Part shown: positions 17,248 to 24,632 of the stretch, piece after piece | Position numbering within the stretch: the stretch's first letter is position 1 | Layout of the letters: each line of letters begins with the position of its first letter | NCBI GenBank assembly: GCA_937949915.1 | Contig: CALECP010000139.1 | Coordinates: 1 to 34,515, forward strand | Direction: 5' to 3' | Source: an uncultured Anaerolineae bacterium | GTDB taxonomy: Bacteria; Chloroflexota; Anaerolineae; Promineifilales; Promineifilaceae | DNA: 34,515 nt | Notes under the pieces: generated by a model | What the model was told of the DNA's origin: nothing | The model's database searches: none | What the model saw: the letters and a program-made list of their open reading frames with translations, nothing else | Position numbers and translations under genes: made by a program

Positions 17248-18051
17248 TTATTCGATCACATACTGGCTCAAATCTTCTTTGACAGACGGATATTGCAGAT
17301 CAAGCGAGCGCATTTTGTCTACGATAATTTTGGCGATGGCATAATCACGATACCATTTCTGGTCGGCCGGAATCACATGCCAGGGCGCAGCTTCTGTCGA
17401 GCAATGTTGAAACACATCTTGGAAAGCGGTCTGGTATTCGTCCCATTTGGCGCGTTGTTTTAGATCGGCCGGGTCAAACTTCCACCACTTTTCCGGTCTA
17501 TCAATGCGTTCTTGCAGCCGTTCGCGCTGTTCCTCTTTCGAGACATGCAAGTAAAATTTGAGAATCGTTGTGCCTGTCTCCGTCAGATATTGCTCAAATT
17601 GGTTGATCTGCTCATAGCGCGGCCGCCAGACAGATTCCGGTACCAAATTTTGCACCCGCACAATCAACACATCTTCGTAATGCGACCGATTAAAAATACC
17701 GATCATCCCTTTCGCTGGCACACGTTTATGAATGCGCCACAAATAATCGTGCGCCAACTCCTCTTTCGTCGGCGCTTTGAACGGGGTTGATGTGACACCT
17801 TGCGGGTTGACCCCCTTAAACACATTACGAATCGTGCCATCTTTGCCCCCAGCATCCAGGGCTTGCAGCACGATCAGCAGCTTGTGCTGGCGTTGGGCAT
17901 ACAGAATGTGCTGCCATTTGATCAGTTCGCGGCGCAATGCGCTAAATTGAGGGCGAATCGTGCTTTTTTCTAGCGATAGTGCCTCGCCTCCTCTGGTGGA
18001 AATGGCAGATAAATCTACAGTTGTATTGGGTGGAATAAGGTGGTTTTGCAT
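17248..18051 (-). CDS. ppk2: Polyphosphate kinase 2 family protein
   Basis: Transfers phosphate between polyphosphate and nucleotides. The Walker-A-like LQALDAGGKDGTIRNVFKGVNPQG (about residues 62-85), the lid segment HDYLWRIHKRVPAKGMIGIFNRSHYEDVLIVRV (101-133) and RIDRPEKWWKFDPADLKQR are all family features. NRSHYED is closer, from memory, to the class that can phosphorylate both AMP and ADP (class III) than to class I; treat that as inference. At 267 residues it is a single-domain form. ATG 18051 has no Shine-Dalgarno sequence and is preceded by a degenerate heptamer array reaching back to the stop codon of the upstream LysM gene. Confidence 0.92.
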   Translation of the reverse strand: MQNHLIPPNTTVDLSAISTRGGEALSLEKSTIRPQFSALRRELIKWQHILYAQRQHKLLIVLQALDAGGKDGTIRNVFKGVNPQGVTSTPFKAPTKEELAHDYLWRIHKRVPAKGMIGIFNRSHYEDVLIVRVQNLVPESVWRPRYEQINQFEQYLTETGTTILKFYLHVSKEEQRERLQERIDRPEKWWKFDPADLKQRAKWDEYQTAFQDVFQHCSTEAAPWHVIPADQKWYRDYAIAKIIVDKMRSLDLQYPSVKEDLSQYVIE

Positions 18052-18062
18052 GGTTGATACAG

Positions 18063-18149
18063 GTTGGGGTTAAGAGGTTAAAAGTTAAGAGGTTAAAAAG
18101 TTGAAAGTTAGAAGGTTAGAAGGTTGAAAGTTAGAAGGTTAAGAGGTTA
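18063..18149 (-). repeat. Degenerate GTTRRAAG/CTTYYAAC heptamer array 5' of ppk2
   Basis: About twelve 7-8 base units such as GTTAAGAG, GTTAAAA, GTTGAAA and GTTAGAAG in a row. It fills the gap between the LysM gene and ppk2; the TAA stop of the LysM gene is itself part of a unit. The same unit type forms the 5' arm of the leader element before glpD, in opposite orientation relative to transcription. Confidence 0.75.
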
Positions 18150-19271
18150 GGGTTGAGCGAGTGTAAAGGTGCGTTCACTCGCTGGGCCGTTCCATTTGTA
18201 GCTATTGTCTTCGTTCACCAAGACAAAGCTAAGTCGCCAGCGATAACGGCCGTCTGCGCCATCGGGCAGTTGCCAAGATGTTTGGCGGGTAAAAGCACGG
18301 ATCGGCCGGGAATTAAAATCGTCCAAGTAACTCAATTCGACCATGTAATGCTCATTAGCAGCTAAGTCACGCTCGGCGATCCATTGCAGCGTCAACGGCG
18401 TTTGCGTCAGTGTGCTTCCGGCCGAGGGATAGAGCATCATCGGCCGGTTGATCGACGCGCTCGACCGCTGAAGCAAACTGCTATCTAAACTGATCGCCTT
18501 CGCATTAAAAATAATGGTCGGCACACAGACCACATCCCCGATTCTGAGATACGCATTTTCGTCGATGCGGTTCATTCTAAGCAACGCATCGACAGTGACA
18601 TCATAAAGCAGCGCGATCCCAAACAGCGTTTCATCTTGTGCGATCTCGTGCTGGATGCAATCAGTGGGATCAGCCACGGCCGGTTCGCCATTAATGGTGA
18701 TGTCCACAGGCACAAGCGGCGGCGCGGCCGTCGGCCGTGGCACCACGATCTCTTGTCCCACGATCAACCCTTCCGGCGACAATCCTTCGTTGCTGTCCAA
18801 AATCGAGCCAATCGTCACATTGTACGCAAGCGCAACATTGAACAGCACCTCACCCGCATTGATCGTATGCGTGTACGGCGATTGCGGGGTCGCAATCGGC
18901 ACAGGTGTCGGCGTATTGGTCGGCGTGGGGGATGGCACCACCGTCGGCGTGTTGGTCGGCGTAGGGGATGGCGTGATCGTCGGCGTATTGGGGATGATCA
19001 CCGTCGGTGTCGGCGTGGTTGTAATGGTGGCTGTCGGCCGAAAAGCCAGCACAACCGCGTCAGGGTTGCGCCAATTTTGAAAAGCCAGCCCAAACAGCAA
19101 GAGCGAAAATAAGCCAGCAATCACATTTGCCAGCACAGGGGAACGGCGGCGCACCTGCTCTGGCTCAGGCGGCGTGTCAACACGCAGCAACGTACCACAG
19201 TTGGCACATGCGGCCGAGCCATATTGATTGTGGGTCTCACAATGGGGGCAAATCGTCGTTGTCTCACTCAT
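18147..19271 (-). CDS. Zinc-ribbon, single-pass membrane protein with two LysM domains
   Basis: Residues 8-25 hold a CPHC...CANC zinc ribbon (Cys8, 11, 22, 25). A membrane helix follows at about 47-66 (LANVIAGLFSLLLFGLAF), then a Pro/Thr linker with repeated SPTPTNTPT units, then two LysM-type glycan-binding domains at about 133-178 (INAGEVLFNVALAYNVTIGSILDSNEG) and 207-253 (IAQDETLFGIALLYDVTVDALLRMNRI). The last 110 residues resemble a fibronectin-like or wall-associated beta domain (LTLQWIAERDLAANEHYMVEL). Predicted orientation is zinc ribbon inside, LysM domains outside. It could link peptidoglycan to a cytoplasmic partner; the real role is unknown. Divergent from tRNA-Asp. Confidence 0.8.
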   Translation of the reverse strand: MSETTTICPHCETHNQYGSAACANCGTLLRVDTPPEPEQVRRRSPVLANVIAGLFSLLLFGLAFQNWRNPDAVVLAFRPTATITTTPTPTVIIPNTPTITPSPTPTNTPTVVPSPTPTNTPTPVPIATPQSPYTHTINAGEVLFNVALAYNVTIGSILDSNEGLSPEGLIVGQEIVVPRPTAAPPLVPVDITINGEPAVADPTDCIQHEIAQDETLFGIALLYDVTVDALLRMNRIDENAYLRIGDVVCVPTIIFNAKAISLDSSLLQRSSASINRPMMLYPSAGSTLTQTPLTLQWIAERDLAANEHYMVELSYLDDFNSRPIRAFTRQTSWQLPDGADGRYRWRLSFVLVNEDNSYKWNGPASERTFTLAQP

Positions 19272-19341
19272 CCCAGAGCAAGATTATAAACAGAAGCGCG
19301 GTCGTATCCAAATAATCGTAAAAATCGCCCTAAAACAGATG

Positions 19342-19370
19342 TTGACATCACTATTTGATTTTGGTATCCT
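19342..19370 (+). promoter_or_regulatory. Promoter of tRNA-Asp
   Basis: TTGACA (19342-19347), exactly 17 bases, then TATCCT (19365-19370), 28 bases before the first tRNA base. A sigma-70-like promoter with a perfect -35. Confidence 0.8.
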
Positions 19371-19398
19371 TCATCTCGCTTAACAAAACGAGCATTTA

Positions 19399-19471
19399 GG
19401 AGACGTGGTGCAGCGGTTAGCACGCCGGCCTGTCAAGCCGGAGGTCGCGGGTTCAAATCCCGTCGTTTCCG
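19399..19471 (+). tRNA. tRNA-Asp (anticodon GTC)
   Basis: Acceptor GGAGACG pairs with CGTTTCC (one G-T pair), with discriminator G. The anticodon arm is CCGGC-CTGTCAA-GCCGG, giving anticodon GTC. The T arm CGGG-TTCAAAT-CCCG has the conserved TTCAAAT loop. The D arm is present (GTGGTGCAGCGGTTAGCAC). CCA is not encoded. A promoter precedes it and a terminator follows. Confidence 0.97.
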
Positions 19472-19480
19472 TACATATAA

Positions 19481-19517
19481 AAAGAGCCAACCTCGAAAAA
19501 GGTTGGCTCTTTTGTTT
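19481..19517 (+). terminator. Terminator of tRNA-Asp
   Basis: AAAGAGCCAACC, loop TCGAAAAA, GGTTGGCTCTTTT then GTTTT: a strong 12-bp stem with a T-rich tail, ten bases after the tRNA. Confidence 0.92.
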
Positions 19518-19615
19518 TATGCCCAAAAACTAGATAGCAATTTGATTTCAGTATTATAAAAGCCACACGCTTATCTTGAACATAATGTTACTGATCTTGT
19601 CCCAATTCTCACAGA

Positions 19616-20536
19616 TCAGCGTAGCAGTGTTGCCAAAATCGCTTTTTGCGCGTGGAGGCGATTTTCGGCTTGCTCAAATAAGATCGATTGTGCGCTATCG
19701 GCCGCCTCGTCGGTAATCTCCTCGCCGCGATGGGCAGGCAGGCAGTGCATAATGCGGCAATCTGGCTTGGCATGTGCCACCAGTTGCGCGTTGATTTGGT
19801 AGGGAGGGAAAACGCGCAGCCGTTCGGCCGTTTCTTCCTCTTGCCCCATGCTCGTCCACACATCTGTGTACACAATGTCGGCATCGGCCATCGCCGCCAC
19901 CGGGTCTGTCACCAGCGCAATCTCTTGCGAAGCGGAGACACGTCGCGCCATCGCTTCTTCGTAATCATTGGGCGAGAGTGTGTATCCTTCTGGCGAAGCG
20001 ACCGTCATGTGCATTCCGGTCATCGCCGCGCCCAGCAGCAGCGACCGAGCGACATTGTTGCCATCCCCCACGTAGACAACTTTGACATTTTCGAGGCGGC
20101 CGACATGTTCCCAAATCGTAAACAGATCAGTCACTGCCTGCGCCGGATGGTTGTAATCTGTCAAGCCATTGATCACAGGAATCGTGCCATGCGTCGCCAA
20201 TGCCAACAGATGATCATGCCGAAAAAGCCGCGCCATCACACCATCGACATAGCCAGACAGCACCCGCGACACATCGGCAATCGTTTCCCGGCCGCCCATC
20301 TTGATCTCCGATGGCGGCAAGAAAATAGCGTGACCGCCCAAATGCACCATGCCCATCTCAAACGAAACCCGTGTTCGCAACGATGGCTTCTCAAAAATCA
20401 TCGCCAACGCACGGTTGGCAAGAATCGGCGTATTTGCACCCTGCGTTTTGCGTTCCGATTTAAGGTGGGCGGCAAGATCGAGTAGATTGTGCAATTGTTC
20501 TGAAGTAAGGTCAGCAAGATCGAGGAAGTGGTTCAC
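19616..20536 (-). CDS. argF: Ornithine carbamoyltransferase
   Basis: Condenses ornithine and carbamoyl phosphate to citrulline in arginine synthesis (or in the reverse direction in arginine breakdown). Carbamoyl-phosphate motif KPSLRTRVSFE, then HLGGHAIFL, NHPAQAVTDLFTIWE, YVGDGNNVARSLL, and the ornithine loop MHCLPAHRGEEIT identify the ornithine rather than the aspartate enzyme. The track begins at TTG 20575, but GTG 20536 has GGAG five bases upstream and gives the typical beginning NHFLDLADLT with 306 residues. No other arg genes are adjacent. Confidence 0.95.
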   Translation of the reverse strand: MNHFLDLADLTSEQLHNLLDLAAHLKSERKTQGANTPILANRALAMIFEKPSLRTRVSFEMGMVHLGGHAIFLPPSEIKMGGRETIADVSRVLSGYVDGVMARLFRHDHLLALATHGTIPVINGLTDYNHPAQAVTDLFTIWEHVGRLENVKVVYVGDGNNVARSLLLGAAMTGMHMTVASPEGYTLSPNDYEEAMARRVSASQEIALVTDPVAAMADADIVYTDVWTSMGQEEETAERLRVFPPYQINAQLVAHAKPDCRIMHCLPAHRGEEITDEAADSAQSILFEQAENRLHAQKAILATLLR

Positions 20537-20655
20537 GGTATCTCCAAACAAAAATAGTTTCAGTGCGTCATGCAAAAAAGCGCAATCGCCGCTCTTTACA
20601 TGATGCGATTAAGGCATTTTCTTGGCAGGGGTTTATTAGTTGCTATTCCTTTGTA

Positions 20656-21066
20656 TCACACCCATGCAACGGCCGGTTTTGCCAGACGGCATAGATCGAG
20701 CAACAATGGCAGCTTTCCCTCTCGTTGTGCCAACGCCATCAATTCCATTATTTTGCGCCCTTTGCCACCGGGCAGCGTTTCGGGATCGATGTTCATGTCA
20801 AGCGCGATATTTTTTATTTCTTCGTCGCTCAAGTTGTTGAGTATTCTCTCACGCAAGGCGGTGGTGTCAATCCCTTCGGCCGCTTCGTCAAGCATTTGGG
20901 CATTGTTGATGGTTGAACGCCGTGTGGCGCGGTCGATGGTCACTTCGGGGTAAGTGACGGTCGGTGCGTCTGGTGGCACTTCGTCATAATCGAGATGATC
21001 GGAGGACGGCCGTTCAGGAGTCAATTTGCTGCGGATCAGGAGGCTGAGTTTGTCAAATAGCTTCAT
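20656..21066 (-). CDS. Small protein with EAD7-like C-terminal adaptor domain
   Basis: 136 residues. The N-terminal half (MKLFDKLSLLIRSKL, then an acidic Pro-rich stretch) has no clear fold. Residues about 70-132 (LRERILNNLSDEEIKNIALDMNIDPETLPGGKGRKIMELMALAQREGKLPLLLDLCRLAKP) match my memory of effector-associated domain 7: a helical pattern with F/LSxEEL, a central D-x-x-x-LPG-x-GK turn and a final G-x-L-xx-L. EAD domains couple sensors to effectors in bacterial immunity and programmed-death systems. ATG 21066 overlaps the upstream stop in an ATGA, so the two genes are translationally coupled. Function beyond this is unknown. Confidence 0.6.
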   Translation of the reverse strand: MKLFDKLSLLIRSKLTPERPSSDHLDYDEVPPDAPTVTYPEVTIDRATRRSTINNAQMLDEAAEGIDTTALRERILNNLSDEEIKNIALDMNIDPETLPGGKGRKIMELMALAQREGKLPLLLDLCRLAKPAVAWV

Positions 21067-21488
21067 CGGTATGCCTGCGCGAGAATGGGGTGAAAGTACG
21101 TGATGATCTCTGCTAACCGTCGGCCGACCTGCGCTTGATTTTCGGCCGTCAATCCCTCATCTGGGAACAGTTCATACACCTTCGTCCACCCACGATCCCA
21201 TAAATCTGCCTCAAACCGCTCACCCAACTCCGCTTTGATCGCCGTCAGGTGTCGTTGAAACAGATGATACAGTTGTCGGTTCAATTGTTTGTTCTTCGAT
21301 TCAAAATGCAGCCCCAACTCCAAACTAGACAGCCGCGCCACTCGTTGCACTTCATAATGGATACGCACATCGCGGTCATAAAATTGGATGATGCCACTCC
21401 ACGGCTGGCGCGTATGCAGCGCGAACGAAGGGGATAAGTGAGAAAAGACATGCGGCGGTAATGTTCGCAAAAATTGTTTGTACTGCAT
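21063..21488 (-). CDS. Protein of unknown function coupled to the EAD7-like gene
   Basis: Not recognised. ATG 21488 (MQYKQFLRTLPPHVF) is preferred to the upstream TTG 21527, giving 141 residues; neither has a clear ribosome site. The sequence is mixed alpha/beta, with IIQFYDRDVRIHYEVQRVARLSSLELGLHFESKNKQLNRQLYHLFQRH in the middle and a helical end (RWLAEII-like, ending YFHPILAQAYR). Alternating charged and hydrophobic residues around LELGLHFE could be part of a nuclease-like core, but I see no complete motif. Its TGA overlaps the ATG of the EAD7-like gene. Two hairpins with T runs lie 70-170 bases upstream on the same strand. Confidence 0.65.
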   Translation of the reverse strand: MQYKQFLRTLPPHVFSHLSPSFALHTRQPWSGIIQFYDRDVRIHYEVQRVARLSSLELGLHFESKNKQLNRQLYHLFQRHLTAIKAELGERFEADLWDRGWTKVYELFPDEGLTAENQAQVGRRLAEIITYFHPILAQAYR

Positions 21489-21557
21489 TGATGATGAGAT
21501 TGTACGAACCGCGATCTGGACTGTCAATCGTCTTGACGTGGGAAAGCAGAAAGACGC

Positions 21558-21590
21558 AAAAAAAGCGACATCTATAAAAAATGTCGCTTA
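21558..21590 (-). terminator. Terminator-like hairpin upstream of the EAD7-like pair
   Basis: On the minus strand AAGCGACAT, loop, ATGTCGCTT and a run of seven T, about 70 bases before ATG 21488 on the same strand. Confidence 0.75.
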
Positions 21591-21608
21591 CATAAAATTA
21601 TTCGGTTA

Positions 21609-21657
21609 CAAAAAGCGTACTTCTGGTCGCTTAAGTCGTGGAAAGAACCAGAACGCT
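21609..21657 (-). terminator. Second terminator-like hairpin, tandem
   Basis: On the minus strand AGCGT-T-CTGGT ... ACCAG-AAGT-ACGCT followed by TTTTTG. Its loop contains AAGCGAC, the same heptamer as the 5' arm of the next hairpin, so alternative pairing between the two is possible. Confidence 0.5.
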
Positions 21658-22011
21658 ATATGTCAAATCAGTGTGTGTGCGAACGATGTTCTGTTTGTTT
21701 TCGTTGATAGTGCATACTCCTTTTTGTTTCGTCTGGTTTTTTGTTAATTGTCGTGAGCCTTTGTGCGCTCATCTGACAACAGCATACACCATAATCGCGG
21801 GTAGAAAGGTGTTTTGGGCTACAGTTCTCACTTTTGGTTAACGTGACTGTCATTTGCCTCCCCATATTGTTAACCGTAATGAAGCACTCTATAAGCAACG
21901 ACTGAGAATGTAGTATATGTTACCTTCTCCTCATCTTTCGCTGGTAAACTTTCTCACAATTACTATGAGGCGAGGCATTTCGCCTACATCCAAAAATAGG
22001 ACAGACTAACT

Positions 22012-24249
22012 ATGATGAATCGTATTGGGAGTGAAACATTTCCAAAGCTAACACTGATACTTGTATTTTTATTGCTGATTGTCGGCTGTAGCAATGGCCA
22101 AGATGATAGTCCGGCAGACGAACCCGTTAACAATACGCCCAAGACAGGGCAGTCGGACGCGACAGAACCTCCGGCCGTCAGCCAAGTGCTTGACGAGGGT
22201 GCGGTGGCGGCCGAGGGCGCGATCAAAGTGCTGATCGATACCGACGGCGTGTATCGTCTATCAATAGATATGATGCGCGATGCGGGTATCGCCCTCTCTG
22301 CGCTGGACGCTGGCAACCTGAGCCTGACACAAGCTGGGGAACAAGTGCCTTATGTGATCGACGGCGATCAATTGGTATTCTACGGCCGTGCAGGAGACAG
22401 CCGCTATAGTGTCGAACGCCCCTACATCCTCCGAGCAGGTGAAACGGGATTGCTGATGCAGACAGGTGTTGCGCCAGCGATTCAATCTCCCGCCTTGACC
22501 ACTGTGCCACAAATGATCAAAGTGGAAGAGAACCTGTATTACGAACAACGTGCGGCCGAGTCGGAAGGCGAAGTGTGGTTCTGGCAAAAAATCGTCAGTG
22601 ACGGCCCCGATGCAAAAATGACATTTGAGATCGATCTGCCAGCCGGGGCAGCGGGGCAAGCCAGCTTGCTCATGCACTTCTACGGATTGACGTACAACAA
22701 TACAGTCGAGCTTGACCATGATATCAATGTGATCGTCAATGACCAGCCTGTAGGACAAGTGCAATTTGACGGCGCGACCTACTTTTTGAGCGAAATAGCG
22801 ATTGGCGATAACATTTTGCGTGAAGGCACGAACACCATCGTGCTAGACAATTCAGAGTTTGGCGCAGCCTTTATCGATCATGTGTACCTGGACTATGCGG
22901 CCGTGGCCTACGAAGCCGTACCGGCCGCGCTGAATGACAAACTGGTGATCGAAAACAGCGATGGCGTGGTTAACGTCACTGGCTTCACGAGCCAGCCATT
23001 GGTGGTCAATGCGACCAATCCCGATCAACCGTTTTTGATCGATAGCGGTTTTGCAGATGGTCAAGTCAATGTCGGTGTAACCAACGATATGCGCGTCGAA
23101 TTGATCGGCGAAAACGGCTATCGCAACGTGAAAAGCATCGCCCCACTCCGCAGCACAACGTTGCGCGACACCGCCAATCAGGCAGACATGCTGGTGATCA
23201 CCACCCGTGAATTAGCACCAGGCTTGGATGATTTGTTGGCAGCGCGACGCTCGCAGGGATTGAATCCGTATGTGGCGTTTATCGACGATTTGTATGACGA
23301 ATTTGGCTATGGGGATACAGACCCGGCCGCGATTCGCAACTTTGTCGCCTATGCGGCCGCTAATTGGACTGCACCCGCCCCCCGCTATCTGTTTATTGTG
23401 GGCGAAGCCACCACAGACACGTTAGGGTACGAAGCCAACCGGCCGGACAACCCGATCAAGCAGCCGAACAACATCGTGCCATCAGAAATTATCAAAGTTA
23501 ATTTTGGTGGTGAAACGGTAAGCGATGCCCGTCTTGCTGACGCGGACGGCGACCTCAAGCCTGATCTCGCGGTCGGCCGTTGGCCTGTCGATTCACTCAA
23601 AGAAGTGGAGCGCCTGGTCAAACGCACGCTGGCGTATGAAAACAACGAGACACCGAACAACAACGCTGTCTTCACATCCGATCCCTCTAGCCCTACCGAG
23701 TTCGTCAACTTCACCAACCGCCTGATCGAGCAAACCAGCTACCCAGTCGAGTCTGCTTTGCTCTTTGATAGCGAAGAGAACAGCGACATGCTAGAAGCGT
23801 GGTCAGATGCGTGGCTTGTCACCTATGTGGGACACGGCAGTTTGGAGCTATGGGGCGAGGATGAGTTGCTGACCAAAGATCAAGTAAGCGACATCAAGCT
23901 GGGCGATACACCGCCGATTGTGTTGCAATTCTCTTGTCTCACAGGTCAGTTCGCACATCCGAGCAAAGAGACGATTTCAGAGCGGATGCTGAAGCAAGAT
24001 GACGGGCCTATCGCCCTTGTGGCGGCGACCAGCCTCACACTTTCGGGCAATCAATCACCATTTGCTATCAACTTGGTCAATGCGCTCAAGTCGTCGCAAT
24101 ACACTCGTATAGGTGATGCGCTGCAAGCGGCTAAAACAACATTGGACACGTCGAATAATGGTCTGCAAGAGATCAGCGATACGTTCGGGTTGATCGGTGA
24201 TCCGACAGCGTTGATCCAACGGCCGAACGCTGTCCTCTCCACACAATAA
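22012..24249 (+). CDS. Gingipain-type (C25) cysteine peptidase lipoprotein
   Basis: Predicted surface lipoprotein of 745 residues. The signal peptide ends in the lipobox LIVGC (Cys26), then a Ser/Asp/Pro linker. About residues 70-380 look like beta-sandwich domains (YRLSIDMMRDAGI, QASLLMHFYGLTYNNTVELDHDINVIVN). From about 390 the peptidase domain begins: ADMLVITTRELAPGLDDLLAARRSQGLNPYVAFIDDLYDEFGYGDTDPAAIRNFV, then DLAVGRWPV, and the putative catalytic pair His608 in TYVGHGSLELWG and Cys642 in LQFSCLTGQF. This layout is that of gingipain-family enzymes. The usual type IX sorting domain is absent; the lipid anchor replaces it. AGGA lies upstream of ATG. Substrate unknown. Confidence 0.82.
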   Translation: MMNRIGSETFPKLTLILVFLLLIVGCSNGQDDSPADEPVNNTPKTGQSDATEPPAVSQVLDEGAVAAEGAIKVLIDTDGVYRLSIDMMRDAGIALSALDAGNLSLTQAGEQVPYVIDGDQLVFYGRAGDSRYSVERPYILRAGETGLLMQTGVAPAIQSPALTTVPQMIKVEENLYYEQRAAESEGEVWFWQKIVSDGPDAKMTFEIDLPAGAAGQASLLMHFYGLTYNNTVELDHDINVIVNDQPVGQVQFDGATYFLSEIAIGDNILREGTNTIVLDNSEFGAAFIDHVYLDYAAVAYEAVPAALNDKLVIENSDGVVNVTGFTSQPLVVNATNPDQPFLIDSGFADGQVNVGVTNDMRVELIGENGYRNVKSIAPLRSTTLRDTANQADMLVITTRELAPGLDDLLAARRSQGLNPYVAFIDDLYDEFGYGDTDPAAIRNFVAYAAANWTAPAPRYLFIVGEATTDTLGYEANRPDNPIKQPNNIVPSEIIKVNFGGETVSDARLADADGDLKPDLAVGRWPVDSLKEVERLVKRTLAYENNETPNNNAVFTSDPSSPTEFVNFTNRLIEQTSYPVESALLFDSEENSDMLEAWSDAWLVTYVGHGSLELWGEDELLTKDQVSDIKLGDTPPIVLQFSCLTGQFAHPSKETISERMLKQDDGPIALVAATSLTLSGNQSPFAINLVNALKSSQYTRIGDALQAAKTTLDTSNNGLQEISDTFGLIGDPTALIQRPNAVLSTQ

Positions 24250-24276
24250 ACAAACACCCTTTTTCTATAAAACACA

Positions 24277-24309
24277 AAAGCACAGGCATCATGTCTGTGC
24301 TTTTTGTTT
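24277..24309 (+). terminator. Terminator of the C25 peptidase gene
   Basis: AAAAGCACAG-GCAT-CATGT-CTGTGCTTTTT: a 10-bp stem and a T run, 28 bases after the stop. Confidence 0.88.
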
Positions 24310-24463
24310 GCGAGCGAAATGGCAGAAAAACAGCCGCATTGTGAAAAATATCACCAGCGTAGGGTTTGCGTAGCATGTGCGTTGATTAGCCGTACAGATT
24401 ACGTCAGCTTAATTCGGTATGATGTTTGCAACAAGGGTAAATTTCTTCTCCTCCTTTTGATAA

Positions 24464-24501
24464 GAGAACCGGGACGCGGCGACCCGGTTCTTTTGTTTTT
24501 T
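24464..24501 (+). terminator. Orphan terminator
   Basis: AGAACCGGG, loop ACGCGGCGA, CCCGGTTCT followed by TTTGTTTTTT. A strong hairpin, but no gene ends within 190 bases upstream, so it may close a small RNA or act as a second stop. Confidence 0.8.
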
Positions 24502-24632
24502 ATAGGCAGATCGACCTCTCTCCAACGATAAAGTCAACTACATCACAAAACAATCTCATCAAATCATTTATAATATCGTTTCCTGCGAATGGTAGATTTT
24601 GTGTCAATCCTAAATTATTCACGCTATAAACT

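Larger units (their letters stand above)
21489..22011. other. 523-base stretch without a confident gene
   Basis: Lies between the divergent EAD7-like pair and the C25 lipoprotein gene. It contains no CGGCCG, unlike most of the window. On the minus strand it has two terminator-like hairpins in a row (listed separately) and, further upstream, GGTTAAC...GTTAACC inverted repeats (21836-21875) around a GGGGAGG. A 61-residue minus-strand ORF (21668-21853, MTVTLTKSENCSPKH) ends eleven bases before the first hairpin, but its composition is unlike a normal protein. A small RNA or a regulated leader of the EAD7 pair would fit equally well. Confidence 0.4.
24250..24632. other. Gene-free stretch with two terminators
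   Basis: 383 bases after the C25 gene. The first hairpin ends that gene. The second, about 190 bases on, has no gene before it. Nothing between them is recognisable as a tRNA or a coding region. TATAAT at 24569-24574 may belong to the promoter of the next gene, though its -35 is not evident. Confidence 0.45.

Noticed and set aside
18063-18149. Short repeats considered as a CRISPR or iteron origin
   Set aside because: Units are degenerate 7-8-mers without spacers, and no replication gene or cas gene is near.
21668-21898. 76-residue (or 61-residue) minus-strand ORF as a real gene
   Set aside because: It ends just before a terminator hairpin and has GGGGAGG upstream, but residue composition is unlike a folded protein and spacing to the ATG is too short; kept only as part of the non-coding finding.
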